Positions 24,966 to 35,254 of a stretch of 64,000 nucleotides of DNA are shown piece by piece; position 1 is the stretch's first letter, and each line of letters begins with the position of its first letter. A program made the position numbers and the translations under genes. Source of the DNA: Bryobacteraceae bacterium (GTDB taxonomy: Bacteria; Acidobacteriota; Terriglobia; Bryobacterales; Bryobacteraceae); assembly GCA_025928545.1 (NCBI GenBank), contig JAICJH010000011.1:1-64000 (forward strand). Reading direction: 5' to 3'. The notes beneath the pieces are model-generated. The model worked only from the letters and a program-made list of their open reading frames with translations. It was not told where the DNA came from and made no database searches.

Positions 24966-27900
24966 ATGGAAAACCAGATGCCGTTACCGTGTCATTCACG
25001 CCGTGCAGCTCTGATGCTCGCGATCGCCTTGCTGGCGGGGAGCGTCGCGACGGCCCAGCGGTATAGTTTTCGCACCTATGGGTCGGCCGAAGGCTTATCC
25101 GATCTGAATCCGAATCACATTTTGCAGGACAGGGACGGATTTCTCTGGATCGCCACCACGAGCGGTGTATATCGCTTCGATGGACACCGCTTCCGGCGCT
25201 ACAGCGTAGACGAGGGACTCCAGTCGTCGCACACGCTGAGTTTGGCGGAAGCGGAGAACGGCGATGTTCTCGTGAGCAATACGGCGGGCGTGGCGCGATT
25301 GCGAAACGACCGGTTTGTTGCCGTGGATACGCGTGGACACGTGCCAGCGTTCGGAACCCAGGTACTCGCGCAGGCGGGCGAGACCACTTACGTAGCGTCA
25401 ACGACCGGACTGTTTTGGCGCGACGCGCACAATCGCTCCGGAATCGTGCCTTCGACCGAAGGGAAGCTGGTATCGTCCGTTTTGCCAGTCACGGCGGGGC
25501 CGGATATGGCGATCGCCGGTCCGGGCGAGCTGGTTGCGCACGACGTGGTTTGGTTCGGAATGAATGACTCGGTCTGTCTCTGGCGGACGAAAGCAGAGAC
25601 GATCCGCTGTTTCAGTGGCGAAGCGGGACTCCCGGCTGACAAATTCGGCGCCCTCGCCATCGATGGCGAAGGTACACTTTGGGCCAGAAGTTCCAGCCGG
25701 CTGCTGGCGCTTCCGCGCGGCGCGTCGAAATTCGAGCCGCGGGATTCGGGTCTGGCGGTATCGACCAGACGGGGTGCGTTGTCGCTGGACTCGAGCGGAA
25801 GAATCATGGTGCCGACGCAGGAAGGCCTGTCCCGATGGGTGGGGGGCAACTCCAGCGCCGTCAAATCGGGCAGCGAAAAATGGTCAACCATAGGCGCTTC
25901 CAGAGGGCTGGAATTATCGTCGGTTACTTACGCCATTGAAGACCGGGAGGGGTCGATCTGGATTGCCATGCTTGGCGCGGGGCTGACGCGTTGGCTGGGT
26001 TCCGGCGAATGGGAGAGCTGGACAACCCAGCAGGGTCTCAGCGGCGATTTGGTGTCGACGATCACGCGGAATAAAGATGGCAGGTTGCTGATCGGCACGA
26101 GTGCCGGCGTCGACATTCTCGACGGCCATGGCCCGAGGCTTCTCGCCGGAGCCCGGGCAGCCGCGTCGACATCCCGGATTCGGGCGCTTGCCACGGACGG
26201 CGCCCATTCGCTCTGGATGTTAATGGCGACCGGAAGTTTGGGCGAACTCGATACGCTTACAGGCAAGGAGCGGCAATTCGGCGCGTCGGTGGGTCTCCCC
26301 GCGTCTGGTCTTTTCTCCGTGCTTGTGGATCACGCAGGCGGTGTCTGGGCGGTGGGGCCCGGTGTGTTCCGAGGAGTCCGGGAAGTGAGGGCAGGCAGGG
26401 CTGAATCCTGGCGCTGGCAAAAAATGGCGATCGGGGAAACCGGGAAGGCGGCCGATTCGAGCCCGGGCGCACTCAATCCGGCAGCCAGCGAGGAAACCTC
26501 CACGATCATTGAGGACCATGAGAATCGCGTCTGGCTCGGCGGCACAAAGGGGCTTTCATACTGGAACGGGCAGCGCATCCAACGTTTGGGCGCCGATGCC
26601 GGAATGCCGGACGGAGCCGTCGGCTCAATGGCCGTAGCCCCGAATGGCGATATTGTCGTCGCGCTGAATGAAGTTGCGGATCTGTTCCGAATCTCATCGA
26701 GTTCCGACAGCCATGGCAGCGTCCACTTCGGAGTGAGGCGATTTCCGGGACCGCGCATCGCCGGCATTGGCGGCTCAGTCTTTATCGTGGCTTTCGACCA
26801 TGCGGGCAACCTGTGGCGAGCCGGCAGCATGGGAATAGACGAGTACATCCAGAACCGGTGGATTCACTATACGCGCGCCGATGGTCTGGTGTGGGACAGC
26901 GTCAGCAGAAATGCATTTGTCGCCGATGACGATGGTTCGGTATGGATCGGTACCGCGAAAGGACTTTCGCATCACTACCCGGTCGCGAAACAATCCGGCG
27001 GACGAGAGACTGCGGGGCGGGCTCTGATCGTGGGCGTGACGGCTGGTGGGCGCGAACTTGCCACTGCCGCGACGTCGAAAATCGACTATCATTCCGGCAA
27101 TATTGTTATCTCTTTCGCTTCTCCGGTGTTCGTTCATGAAAAAGACATTCGTTTCCGTTACAGTCTGAGCGGCCTGGATACAGGGTGGACACAGACCGAC
27201 GACTGGGAAGCCCGCTACTCCGGCGTGAAGCCGGGACATTATGTTTTCGAAGTAGAGTCGGGCGTCTGGGGTGGCCGTTGGGATGGTGAGCCGGCGCGGC
27301 TTCCGTTCGACGTGACAGGCCCCTTCTGGACGTCAGCCTGGTTTATACCCGCGTGCATCGGAGTTTTGACTATTCTTGCGTTCAGTGGCTGGAGAATCCG
27401 GGATGCCGCGCATCTGCGCAATGAAAGCCAACTCCGTGCGGCCGTCGCCCTGCGCACGGGCGAAGTGGAGGCGGCCCGACAGCAGGAAAAGTCCCGCAGC
27501 CTGATTCTTGAAAACCTGGTCTCAAACCAGCCGCTTCGGCGCGTGCTGGAAGGCATTGCCAGCCTGGTTACCGAAGATATCGCTCGCGGAGCGGCGGTGA
27601 TTCTGATCAGAGATTCGGAGGGCTGGCGCGCGGCTGCGGTGTCCGGTTGTCCGGCGGAGTGGAGCGCGGCGCTAGAAGCACCTGATGCGATCCCGGCAGA
27701 AGCTTGCGCGGGCGCATTTTTCTGTGGGGCGCCTTATGACGAGCCCTCCTGGAAAATTTTCCTGTCGCTTTGCGGCGCTACTCCTCCGGTCGCAATTGGC
27801 TCCATGCCGATCGGCGGCGCTGAGCGAGCCGCAGGCATTTTCCTGTTCCTGTATTCCACCCAACCCGAGCGGCGAACCTGTACGGATGTCCTTGAGTACG

Positions 27901-29303
27901 GAGCCAGAATGGCCCAGGTAGCTATTGAGCACCATCGCTTTTACGACGATCTTCAGTTCCAGGCCCGGCATGACAGTCTCACGGGGCTGCCTAACAGGTC
28001 CGCCTTCAGCGAAAGGCTGAAGCAGGCGTTGGGCATCGCCGAGGCACGGGGCGAACGGATGGCGGTACTGTTTATCGACATCGATCGCTTCATGGAAATC
28101 AACGACCGTTTCAGTCACCGCGCGGGTGATATCGTCCTGAGCACGTTGGCGAAACGCATGATAAGCGTGGTGCGTTCCAGCGACACGGTGGCACGAATTG
28201 GCGGCGATGAGTTTAATATTCTGCTGGAGAACATTGCCGGCCCCGATGCAGTCCACGACATATCGGGGGCGGTGTTGTCGGCGATCCGGGAGCCTCTTTT
28301 TATCGATGGCGTGCGGCTGGATGTGAGCGCGAGTATTGGCATAGCAGTCTTTCCGGATGACGCCGCTGAGCCAGAAACGTTGCAGCGCGAAGCCGACGCA
28401 GCCATGTACTGCGCGAAGAGTCTGGGTAAGAACCGGGTGCAGGCTTTTGGTAATCGGGACGGCGCGCTGGACAACGAGCATGTGGATGAAGCGCTGCGCG
28501 AAGCTCTCCAGGAGTCACTTTTTACGGTTCATTATCAGCCTAAAGTTACAACGTTGGGAGGGTTTGCGGGCTTTGAAGCCCTGTTGCGCCTGAATCACCC
28601 GAAACTCGGTAATGTGCCCCCCGACGTTTTCATTCCGGTCGCTGAAGCCAAAGGACTGATTGTGCCCATCGGCACATGGGTGCTCGGGGAGGTTTGCCGA
28701 CAGATCGCCGAATGGCGGGACCGCGGTTTTGGCGATATACAGGTTGCGATTAATGTCTCGCCGGTTCAAATTGCGAGGGCGGATTTCGCCGATATCGTCC
28801 GCGAGTGCCTCATCCGCAGAAACGTCCCGCCCCAATGTATTGAGCTGGAGTTGACCGAGAGCCGGACTCTCAACGGCGCGGACGAGGCGCGCGAACAGAT
28901 GAAAGTTCTGCGTGGAATCGGCGTGAGGATTTCAATCGACGATTTTGGCGCGGGATATTCTTCGCTCAGTTACCTGTATCGGCTTAACGTGGATGCGATT
29001 AAACTGGACAGGTCGTTTGTGCAATCGATTGACACCGATGAGGGCGCACGCCGCGTGGTGCAAGCCATGATCGGAGTCGCGGGTGCACTGGGGCTGACCG
29101 TGATTGCGGAGGGTGTGGAGACCGATGAGCAACGGGCCGCGCTGGTAGCGGAGGGCTGTCCGTTCATGCAGGGTTATTTCTTCTCGCGCCCGCAACCAGC
29201 CTCTTCATTCGAGGAACTTTTGGCCGGACGTCTGCAGCCCGGCGCCGATTTGCGCCGCTTATACGCCGCGGTGGAGGCTCAACCGGAGCTGGCATCGGTC
29301 TGA
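24966..29303 (+). CDS. Large two-component-propeller/Y_Y_Y sensor with GAF-like, GGDEF and EAL domains
   Basis: 1445 residues; start chosen at 24966 just before the signal-like MPLPCHSRRAALMLAIALLAG (24978 is an alternative; the reading frame continues upstream but is not convincing). Residues about 35-690 form repeated beta-propeller blades of Reg_prop type (e.g. DRDGFLWIATTSGVYRFDG), followed by a Y_Y_Y domain (about 695-780). A membrane helix (about 785-808) leads to a GAF-like segment, then a diguanylate cyclase domain with intact GGDEF (1079-1083) and an I-site RxxD five residues before it. The EAL domain follows (EALLR at about 1204, DDFGAGYSSL, IAEGVET). It likely senses an extracellular glycan cue and controls c-di-GMP. 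Confidence 0.9.
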   Translation: MENQMPLPCHSRRAALMLAIALLAGSVATAQRYSFRTYGSAEGLSDLNPNHILQDRDGFLWIATTSGVYRFDGHRFRRYSVDEGLQSSHTLSLAEAENGDVLVSNTAGVARLRNDRFVAVDTRGHVPAFGTQVLAQAGETTYVASTTGLFWRDAHNRSGIVPSTEGKLVSSVLPVTAGPDMAIAGPGELVAHDVVWFGMNDSVCLWRTKAETIRCFSGEAGLPADKFGALAIDGEGTLWARSSSRLLALPRGASKFEPRDSGLAVSTRRGALSLDSSGRIMVPTQEGLSRWVGGNSSAVKSGSEKWSTIGASRGLELSSVTYAIEDREGSIWIAMLGAGLTRWLGSGEWESWTTQQGLSGDLVSTITRNKDGRLLIGTSAGVDILDGHGPRLLAGARAAASTSRIRALATDGAHSLWMLMATGSLGELDTLTGKERQFGASVGLPASGLFSVLVDHAGGVWAVGPGVFRGVREVRAGRAESWRWQKMAIGETGKAADSSPGALNPAASEETSTIIEDHENRVWLGGTKGLSYWNGQRIQRLGADAGMPDGAVGSMAVAPNGDIVVALNEVADLFRISSSSDSHGSVHFGVRRFPGPRIAGIGGSVFIVAFDHAGNLWRAGSMGIDEYIQNRWIHYTRADGLVWDSVSRNAFVADDDGSVWIGTAKGLSHHYPVAKQSGGRETAGRALIVGVTAGGRELATAATSKIDYHSGNIVISFASPVFVHEKDIRFRYSLSGLDTGWTQTDDWEARYSGVKPGHYVFEVESGVWGGRWDGEPARLPFDVTGPFWTSAWFIPACIGVLTILAFSGWRIRDAAHLRNESQLRAAVALRTGEVEAARQQEKSRSLILENLVSNQPLRRVLEGIASLVTEDIARGAAVILIRDSEGWRAAAVSGCPAEWSAALEAPDAIPAEACAGAFFCGAPYDEPSWKIFLSLCGATPPVAIGSMPIGGAERAAGIFLFLYSTQPERRTCTDVLEYGARMAQVAIEHHRFYDDLQFQARHDSLTGLPNRSAFSERLKQALGIAEARGERMAVLFIDIDRFMEINDRFSHRAGDIVLSTLAKRMISVVRSSDTVARIGGDEFNILLENIAGPDAVHDISGAVLSAIREPLFIDGVRLDVSASIGIAVFPDDAAEPETLQREADAAMYCAKSLGKNRVQAFGNRDGALDNEHVDEALREALQESLFTVHYQPKVTTLGGFAGFEALLRLNHPKLGNVPPDVFIPVAEAKGLIVPIGTWVLGEVCRQIAEWRDRGFGDIQVAINVSPVQIARADFADIVRECLIRRNVPPQCIELELTESRTLNGADEAREQMKVLRGIGVRISIDDFGAGYSSLSYLYRLNVDAIKLDRSFVQSIDTDEGARRVVQAMIGVAGALGLTVIAEGVETDEQRAALVAEGCPFMQGYFFSRPQPASSFEELLAGRLQPGADLRRLYAAVEAQPELASV

Positions 29304-29397
29304 TCATGCTCGCGTTGAGCTCAATGCTGTGGCAAGGGAACGCAACTTGGTTTCGAGTGACTGAATGTTTCTCTTACTGAGACGGATGCGGAAACCA

Positions 29398-29431
29398 AAA
29401 GGCGCTCGGTCTTTTTTGACCGAGCGCCTTT
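29398..29431. terminator. Strong bidirectional intrinsic terminator
   Basis: AAGGCGCTCGGTC, a six-T loop, and GACCGAGCGCCTT make a perfect 13-bp stem (14 with the outer A-T). It lies between the sensor gene (stop at 29303) and the convergent TonB receptor gene (stop at 29457) and can serve both. Confidence 0.9.
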
Positions 29432-29456
29432 GTACTGGTGTGCTAAAGGTCTGAGT

Positions 29457-32400
29457 TTAGAATTCCAGCTTCAGGCCCAACTGCATGCGGCGCGGAGCCC
29501 GGTACGTCGTGATGGTTCCGAAAAGGGAGCTGGTGTTGTTTGTGCTCCCGAAGCCGTTGGGATTCGGATGGTTGAGAACGTTGAGAGCCTCACCGCGGAA
29601 CTGAAGCTTGTAGCGTTCTTTTATGGCGAACGTCTTCGCCAGGCTTGCGTCCCAGTTTTCGTAACCGGGGCCGCGCACGACGCCTCTCCCCGCGTTACCC
29701 GGACGAATGGCGCCCTGTGGCGTAGGCGTGAAGCAACCGATAGTAAACCATTGAGCGTTTGTGTGAGGCGCACTGGCGTTGGGATCGCAGGTCATATCCG
29801 GGCGTGAACTGGAAGCGCTGTTGCCGAGGAGGCCGAGGCCTGCCGGGTCCACACTCGAGGTGGTGACGGTAAAGGCGGATCCCGAGTAGAAACTCATGAT
29901 GCCGGAAACCTGCCAACCTTTCAGGAGATAGGCGGCGGGACCTTTTACAGCGGAGAACATGGGAATCGTATAAACGTAATTTAGATTGGCGACTCTCTGC
30001 CGGTCGAGGGTGGCCGGTCCATATTCACCGCCATGCCAGTTATAGCTGCTCTGGGGAGCGGTGCCGCTATCGGAAGAACTATCCGTCAGATTCTTCGACC
30101 ATGTGAACGCGAACGACACCAGACCCACATCGCGGAACTGCTTCCGCACGTTGCTTTGCAGCGAGTGGTAGTTGGAGTCGAAGGCGGACTGAATCGTATT
30201 GATGGCGTTATAGCCGAGGAAGGGGCGAACCGCGTTGATACGCGGATCATCCGCTGTCGTGAAGACTGTGTTGCCGCCCGCAGCGTGCAGACCGGCAGCG
30301 AGCGCGACACCCGGAGCCGCCTGGTTGATGTCGACGATACCAATCAGGTGGGTTCCTTTCGATCCCGCATAGGTCCCTTCAAGAACGACGCCGAGCGGCA
30401 ACTGGCGTTGCAGGCTGAAGCTCCAGTTCTGCATGTACGGAGTGCGGTTCGGCAACTGCGTGCCTTTGGCAAACACGGTGGAAACCGTACCCGGAACCAC
30501 GCCGGTCGAAATCTTATCGAACGGGGCGTTGCTGTATGTGACGCTCTGGACGAAGGGAGGATTCCGGAAGATCGTCGTTTCATAGAGGCCCATATTGGTA
30601 GCGTCATAGAAAACACCGTAGCCGGTCCGGATGGACGTCTTACCGCTGCCGGTCGGGTCCCAGGCGATACCGATTCGGGGCGCGAAGTTGTGCCAGTTGT
30701 CAGGTGCGATCTTTGAACCGAACGGTGAGTTCTTACCGGCGACAATGATGCCATTGGTGTAGGGCTGGGTTATCGAACTTGCGATGATGTTTCCCGAAGT
30801 GGGGTCGATTTTCGCCGCAGTGGCCGCGGAATAAGTGGCGGGATCGAAATTCGACAACAGGCCCTGCGTTTCGGTGGGCTGGCCGAAGAAACTCCAGCGG
30901 ACGCCGAGCGAAAGGGTCAGGCGCGGGCTGATCCGGAAATCATCCTGCGCGTAGGCTTCCGTCTGCCATGCCCAGATGTCCGGAGTCACGTCGGCGGATG
31001 GCTGGGTAAAGCTCGAGACATTGCCCAGCAGAAAGTTCGCGAAGGATTGGGTGAATGAACTTGTTCCCGTTGGCGCGCCCGTTGCGGCAAACGAGAACGA
31101 GCCCTGGCCGCTGGCGGCGTTTTCCGTCTTGTTGAAACGGTTGACGCTGACTCCAAACTTGAGAGAATGCCGACCCAACTGCCAGCTGATATCGTTGAAA
31201 ACCGTGTAGTTGCGATTGTATTCGTTGTATTTTCCGTAGCCGACAATCGATGTACCGCTGGTGATCGCAACGCTGGGCACTACATCTTCGGGATTCGCAT
31301 AAGGCAGCGGGACATTAATATCCGGACTGTTGACCTTTGCCGTGAGCCCCACGGGAACGGCGTGTATCGCGCCGGTTGTGTAGTTGAAGCCGAAGTCGTC
31401 GACAACCGTTGGCTTGACGATCTGCGTATAGTGGCCGACATACGCCCGCCCTGGAGTATTGGTGTTTGTGGTCGCGCCGTTGGGAATCGTCGATCCGGTG
31501 AACAAGCCGCCCGGTTCGGTGGTGGGGATACTGTCGCGCTCCCACTTGAACCAGAGCGACTGAGTCTGAGTAAACGAGTGATCGATTCGGGCAATCTGCT
31601 GATCGCTGTTGTAGAGATTGCGCAGGGGGAAAATGCCGCTGGTTGTGCTGGTGCCATTCAGGGGCAGCTTGCTGAAGATATCTTTGATGTACTGCGCCGC
31701 AATCGGATTGATCAGGCTGGGGGCGATCGTGGTGCTGGTTGTCGTACACGGGCTGTTATTGGTGAGGCAGACCGGAGTCGGGAAGGTGCCGCCGATCATA
31801 CCGGTCGTGGGGATGGTGGGCTGGAACGTCGTGTAGGTGATGATTCTGCGGGCCTCTTCCGAAAAAAAGAAGAACGTTTCGGCCGCTTTGCCGCTGCCGC
31901 GCTTGTGCATGGGAACGGGACCGCCCAAAGTGCCGCCGAAATCGTTCCAGCGCAGTGGCGGAACTTTCGCAACGCCGTTCACCACGTTGACCCGGTTCGC
32001 ATTATTGATCCAGTTATTGGCCGACAGATAATCGTTGCGGTTGAACTCGTAGAGATCGCCATGGAACTGACTGGTGCCGCTCTTGGTGACGACGCTGATC
32101 TGCCCGCCGCCGGCGCGCCCGGTATCCGCGGAGTACATGCTGCGCTGCACTTTGAATTCAGCGATGGAGTCGATGCTTGGAAAAGTCAGGAGGGTGAGGT
32201 TGCTGCCGCGGTCCACATTATCCGCGCCATCCACTGTCCAGTTGTTCGCAGAAGTGCGATTGCCGTTCACCGAGTACGGAACAGTGGCGCTCAGACCGGA
32301 GGGCGACGAAACGCCAAGATAAAGTTCATCCGTAGTGCTGGATGTGACGCCGGGCATCAGCGCGACCAGTTGTTCATAGTTACGCGTGCCCAGCGGGAGT

Positions 32401-32828
32401 TCGCGAACCTGTACGCCCGTGATTACGGTCGCAACCGCCACGGAGGAGAGCTCAACTTTCGTGGTTTCCTCGCGGACATCCACGCTCTCGGTGACCTGCC
32501 CGACTTCGAGAGTGATGTTCAGCTTGCGGTCGTCTTTTACGTTGAGGACAATGTCGGAGACCGTTGTTGCCTTGAAACCGGGTGCTTCAACTTTCACGCT
32601 GTAATTGCCGATCGGAATCGATGGCGCGGAAAATAAGCCGTTGGTGTCGGTTGTCAGTTCCCGTAATGTCAGGCCGCGGTCGACGTTGGTAACCGTAACC
32701 TTAGCCTTCGGGATGGCGCCCTGGGACTTATCCAGCACCGTCCCTTCAATAGTGCCGGAAATATCCTGTGCAATAACCGGAAATGCGGCCAATGCCGCCA
32801 GAAAAAGCGTCGTTCGTAATCTGTTCAT
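29457..32828 (-). CDS. TonB-dependent receptor with carboxypeptidase-regulatory-like N-terminal domain (Oar-like)
   Basis: 1123 residues. The signal peptide (about 1-20) is followed by a CarboxypepD_reg-like domain (about 24-105: GTIEGTVLDKSQGAIPKAKVTVTN), a plug domain (RNYEQLVALMPGV, YSVNGNRTSANNWTVDGADN) and a long beta-barrel ending in ...LGLKLEF with the terminal Phe needed for outer-membrane assembly. A purine-rich GGGGG sequence about 7 bases before the start serves as the ribosome binding site. Such receptors import or sense oligosaccharides, peptides or siderophores; the ligand cannot be inferred. It is a stand-alone gene. Confidence 0.92.
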   Translation of the reverse strand: MNRLRTTLFLAALAAFPVIAQDISGTIEGTVLDKSQGAIPKAKVTVTNVDRGLTLRELTTDTNGLFSAPSIPIGNYSVKVEAPGFKATTVSDIVLNVKDDRKLNITLEVGQVTESVDVREETTKVELSSVAVATVITGVQVRELPLGTRNYEQLVALMPGVTSSTTDELYLGVSSPSGLSATVPYSVNGNRTSANNWTVDGADNVDRGSNLTLLTFPSIDSIAEFKVQRSMYSADTGRAGGGQISVVTKSGTSQFHGDLYEFNRNDYLSANNWINNANRVNVVNGVAKVPPLRWNDFGGTLGGPVPMHKRGSGKAAETFFFFSEEARRIITYTTFQPTIPTTGMIGGTFPTPVCLTNNSPCTTTSTTIAPSLINPIAAQYIKDIFSKLPLNGTSTTSGIFPLRNLYNSDQQIARIDHSFTQTQSLWFKWERDSIPTTEPGGLFTGSTIPNGATTNTNTPGRAYVGHYTQIVKPTVVDDFGFNYTTGAIHAVPVGLTAKVNSPDINVPLPYANPEDVVPSVAITSGTSIVGYGKYNEYNRNYTVFNDISWQLGRHSLKFGVSVNRFNKTENAASGQGSFSFAATGAPTGTSSFTQSFANFLLGNVSSFTQPSADVTPDIWAWQTEAYAQDDFRISPRLTLSLGVRWSFFGQPTETQGLLSNFDPATYSAATAAKIDPTSGNIIASSITQPYTNGIIVAGKNSPFGSKIAPDNWHNFAPRIGIAWDPTGSGKTSIRTGYGVFYDATNMGLYETTIFRNPPFVQSVTYSNAPFDKISTGVVPGTVSTVFAKGTQLPNRTPYMQNWSFSLQRQLPLGVVLEGTYAGSKGTHLIGIVDINQAAPGVALAAGLHAAGGNTVFTTADDPRINAVRPFLGYNAINTIQSAFDSNYHSLQSNVRKQFRDVGLVSFAFTWSKNLTDSSSDSGTAPQSSYNWHGGEYGPATLDRQRVANLNYVYTIPMFSAVKGPAAYLLKGWQVSGIMSFYSGSAFTVTTSSVDPAGLGLLGNSASSSRPDMTCDPNASAPHTNAQWFTIGCFTPTPQGAIRPGNAGRGVVRGPGYENWDASLAKTFAIKERYKLQFRGEALNVLNHPNPNGFGSTNNTSSLFGTITTYRAPRRMQLGLKLEF

Positions 32829-33052
32829 CCATACCCCCTATTCCTGATTCAACTGCAACTAAATGGAAGTATAGCGCCGCCGCAACATGATTGAAAGATT
32901 TCGTACACAGCGGTAATGTTATTGGCCAGGCCAAAAACCCTCGATTTCCATCAAGCGACCTGCTCAACGGGCAGAACCGCGCCAAAGCCGAGGCCTGAAG
33001 ATTGCAATCAGTGCGCAAAGCGGTGTGGTAAAGGTTATATCGCGGCATCAAA

Positions 33053-33682
33053 ATGTTGATTGATTTCGAATTACCCCTTCGGGGGCTGGCGGCGGGCTTC
33101 ATGATCGCAGCTCCTATCGGACCCGTAAACGTCCTTTGTATACAACGTGTACTTGAAAAAGGCTGGAAAGCGGGTCTTGCTTCCGGTTTGGGGGCGGCTG
33201 CTGTGGATACATTCTATGGAGGGATCGCGGGGTTCAGTATCAGCCTGGTGATTCAGTTTCTGCTGCGGGAAGAATCGCGGATACGATTCATTGGCGGAAT
33301 TCTGTTGATTGGTATCGGAGTGGTTTATTACTTTAAGCGGCCGGGCACGCTCCGGGCGGGCAAGAGCAACTCAGCATCTCATTCGGATTTTGTCACGGCC
33401 GTGTTGCTGACCGCGACAAACCCCACTACAATACTTTCTTTCTTGGCGGTCCTTACGATGCTTGGTCTCGGATCGCAGCGGCCGCTGTGGCAAACCTCTC
33501 TGCTGGTGGGCGGAATTTTTCTGGGCTCGATGACCTGGTGGCTGATTTTGTCAGGCGGGACGAACATGCTGCGCGATAAAGTGACGGACAAAACTCTGCT
33601 ATGGCTCAATCGCGCAGGCGGGCTCGCGATTGGAATCTTCGGAGTCGTGAACCTCGTGGTGAGCCGCGTTCATAAGGCCTGA
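33053..33682 (+). CDS. LysE/RhtB family amino-acid exporter
   Basis: 209 residues, the usual length. It opens with AAPIGPVNVLCIQRVLEKG, the conserved LysE motif, has NPTTILSFLAV in the fifth helix, and shows about six membrane helices. LysE-type transporters export basic or neutral amino acids and related metabolites through the inner membrane. The substrate is not deducible. It is followed by zwf after 36 bases, and cotranscription is possible. Confidence 0.88.
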   Translation: MLIDFELPLRGLAAGFMIAAPIGPVNVLCIQRVLEKGWKAGLASGLGAAAVDTFYGGIAGFSISLVIQFLLREESRIRFIGGILLIGIGVVYYFKRPGTLRAGKSNSASHSDFVTAVLLTATNPTTILSFLAVLTMLGLGSQRPLWQTSLLVGGIFLGSMTWWLILSGGTNMLRDKVTDKTLLWLNRAGGLAIGIFGVVNLVVSRVHKA

Positions 33683-33718
33683 TCCCTTTGACAGGAATTT
33701 TGCGTTCAATCTGCTAAT

Positions 33719-35254
33719 GTGGCGTTAGTGCCAGCCGATTCTCCTCTGCATGATCCTCTGCGTTTTCATCGTAAAACTCCGCCGTGCGCCGTGGTTATCT
33801 TTGGCGCGAATGGCGATCTGACCAGACGCAAACTGATGCCGGCTCTTTACCGGCTGGCCTACGAGGGGCGACTCGCTCCAGGCTTCGCCGTCATAGGAAT
33901 CTCGCGTACGGCAATGACCGACGACGATTTCCGGAACCGCATGCACGATTCGGTTTCGAAATTCATGGAAGACGCTCCTTTCGACGAAGATCTGTGGCGG
34001 TCTTTCGCGCAGGGTTTGTTCTATTTGCCGGGCGATGTCGGCGATATGGTGTTGTACCAGAAAATTGCCGGCTCTCTGGCTGAAGTCGGGAAGCAGCGGC
34101 AGACGGCAGGCAATGTTCTGTTCTATCTTTCGACACAGCCGAGCCAGTATGGCGAAATTGCGGAGGGGCTTGGCGCGGCCGGTCTGGCTAAGGGAGAGGG
34201 TTGGCGGCGCATCATTATTGAGAAGCCTTTCGGCCATGATCTTCCGAGCGCGCGCGATCTGAATGCACGCATCCAGAAGCATTTTGAAGAAGATCAGATT
34301 TATCGCATCGACCATTATCTGGGCAAGGAAACCGTACAGAACATCATGGCGTTCCGGTTCGGCAACGGCATTTTCGAGCCGCTGTGGAACCGCCGGTACA
34401 TCGATCACGTTCAGATTACAGCGGCGGAATCGATCGGTGTGGAAGGGCGCGGCGCGTATTATCAGGAAGCCGGCGCGCTGCGGGATATGATCCAGAACCA
34501 TCTGCTGCAGGTGATGGCGACGATCGCAATGGAACCGAGCGCGACATTTTCGAGCGACGAGGTGCGGGATGAGCGAGCGAAACTGCTGCGGTCGGTCCGC
34601 ATCATGACGCTCGATGAGGTGGAAGGCAACGCCGTGGCAGGCCAGTACGGCGCCGGCCGCGTGGGCGGACAACAGGTCGTCGGCTTCCGCCAGGAGTCCG
34701 GCGTACGTCCCGATTCCCCGACCGATACATATGCGGCGGCCACCTTCATGGTGGATAACTGGCGCTGGGCGGACGTACCGTTCTACATACGAACCGGAAA
34801 ATATTTGCCCAAGCGGGTCAGCGAAATTGCCATCCATTTCAAATCGGCGCCGCTTTCTGTTTTCCGGAATTCCGACGCATCCGGCACTACAGCCCCGAAT
34901 CTGCTGATTCTGCGCATTCAGCCCGAAGAAGGAATTTCGCTGAAGTTCGTTTCGAAGCGCCCCGGGGCGGGTATGACGCTTCGGCCAGTGTCGATGGATT
35001 TCAACTACGGGGCCAGTTTTGGCGAGCGGTCGCCTTCAGCGTATGAGACGCTGCTGCTCGACGCTGTGATCGGCGACGCCACGCTGTACACACGGCAGGA
35101 CATGGTGGAAGCCAGTTGGCGCGCTGTCCAGCCGATTCTGGATTGCTGGGCGACGAAAAAATTTCCGTTTCCGAATTACGCGGCGGGTACCTGGGGCCCG
35201 GCGGCCGCCGACGCGATGTTGGCGCGTCGAGGGCATGTGTGGAGGACCCCGTAA
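33719..35254 (+). CDS. zwf: Glucose-6-phosphate 1-dehydrogenase
   Basis: 511 residues; the most upstream usable start is a GTG at 33719 (GTG at 33728 is an alternative; no ATG precedes the conserved N terminus). It has the NADP-binding FGANGDLTRRKLMPAL, the active-site DHYLGKE with catalytic His, and EKPFGHDL. It oxidises glucose 6-phosphate to 6-phosphogluconolactone, producing NADPH at the entry to the oxidative pentose phosphate and Entner-Doudoroff routes. opcA follows directly (start on the base after the stop) and pgl overlaps opcA, so this is one operon. Confidence 0.97.
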   Translation: MALVPADSPLHDPLRFHRKTPPCAVVIFGANGDLTRRKLMPALYRLAYEGRLAPGFAVIGISRTAMTDDDFRNRMHDSVSKFMEDAPFDEDLWRSFAQGLFYLPGDVGDMVLYQKIAGSLAEVGKQRQTAGNVLFYLSTQPSQYGEIAEGLGAAGLAKGEGWRRIIIEKPFGHDLPSARDLNARIQKHFEEDQIYRIDHYLGKETVQNIMAFRFGNGIFEPLWNRRYIDHVQITAAESIGVEGRGAYYQEAGALRDMIQNHLLQVMATIAMEPSATFSSDEVRDERAKLLRSVRIMTLDEVEGNAVAGQYGAGRVGGQQVVGFRQESGVRPDSPTDTYAAATFMVDNWRWADVPFYIRTGKYLPKRVSEIAIHFKSAPLSVFRNSDASGTTAPNLLILRIQPEEGISLKFVSKRPGAGMTLRPVSMDFNYGASFGERSPSAYETLLLDAVIGDATLYTRQDMVEASWRAVQPILDCWATKKFPFPNYAAGTWGPAAADAMLARRGHVWRTP

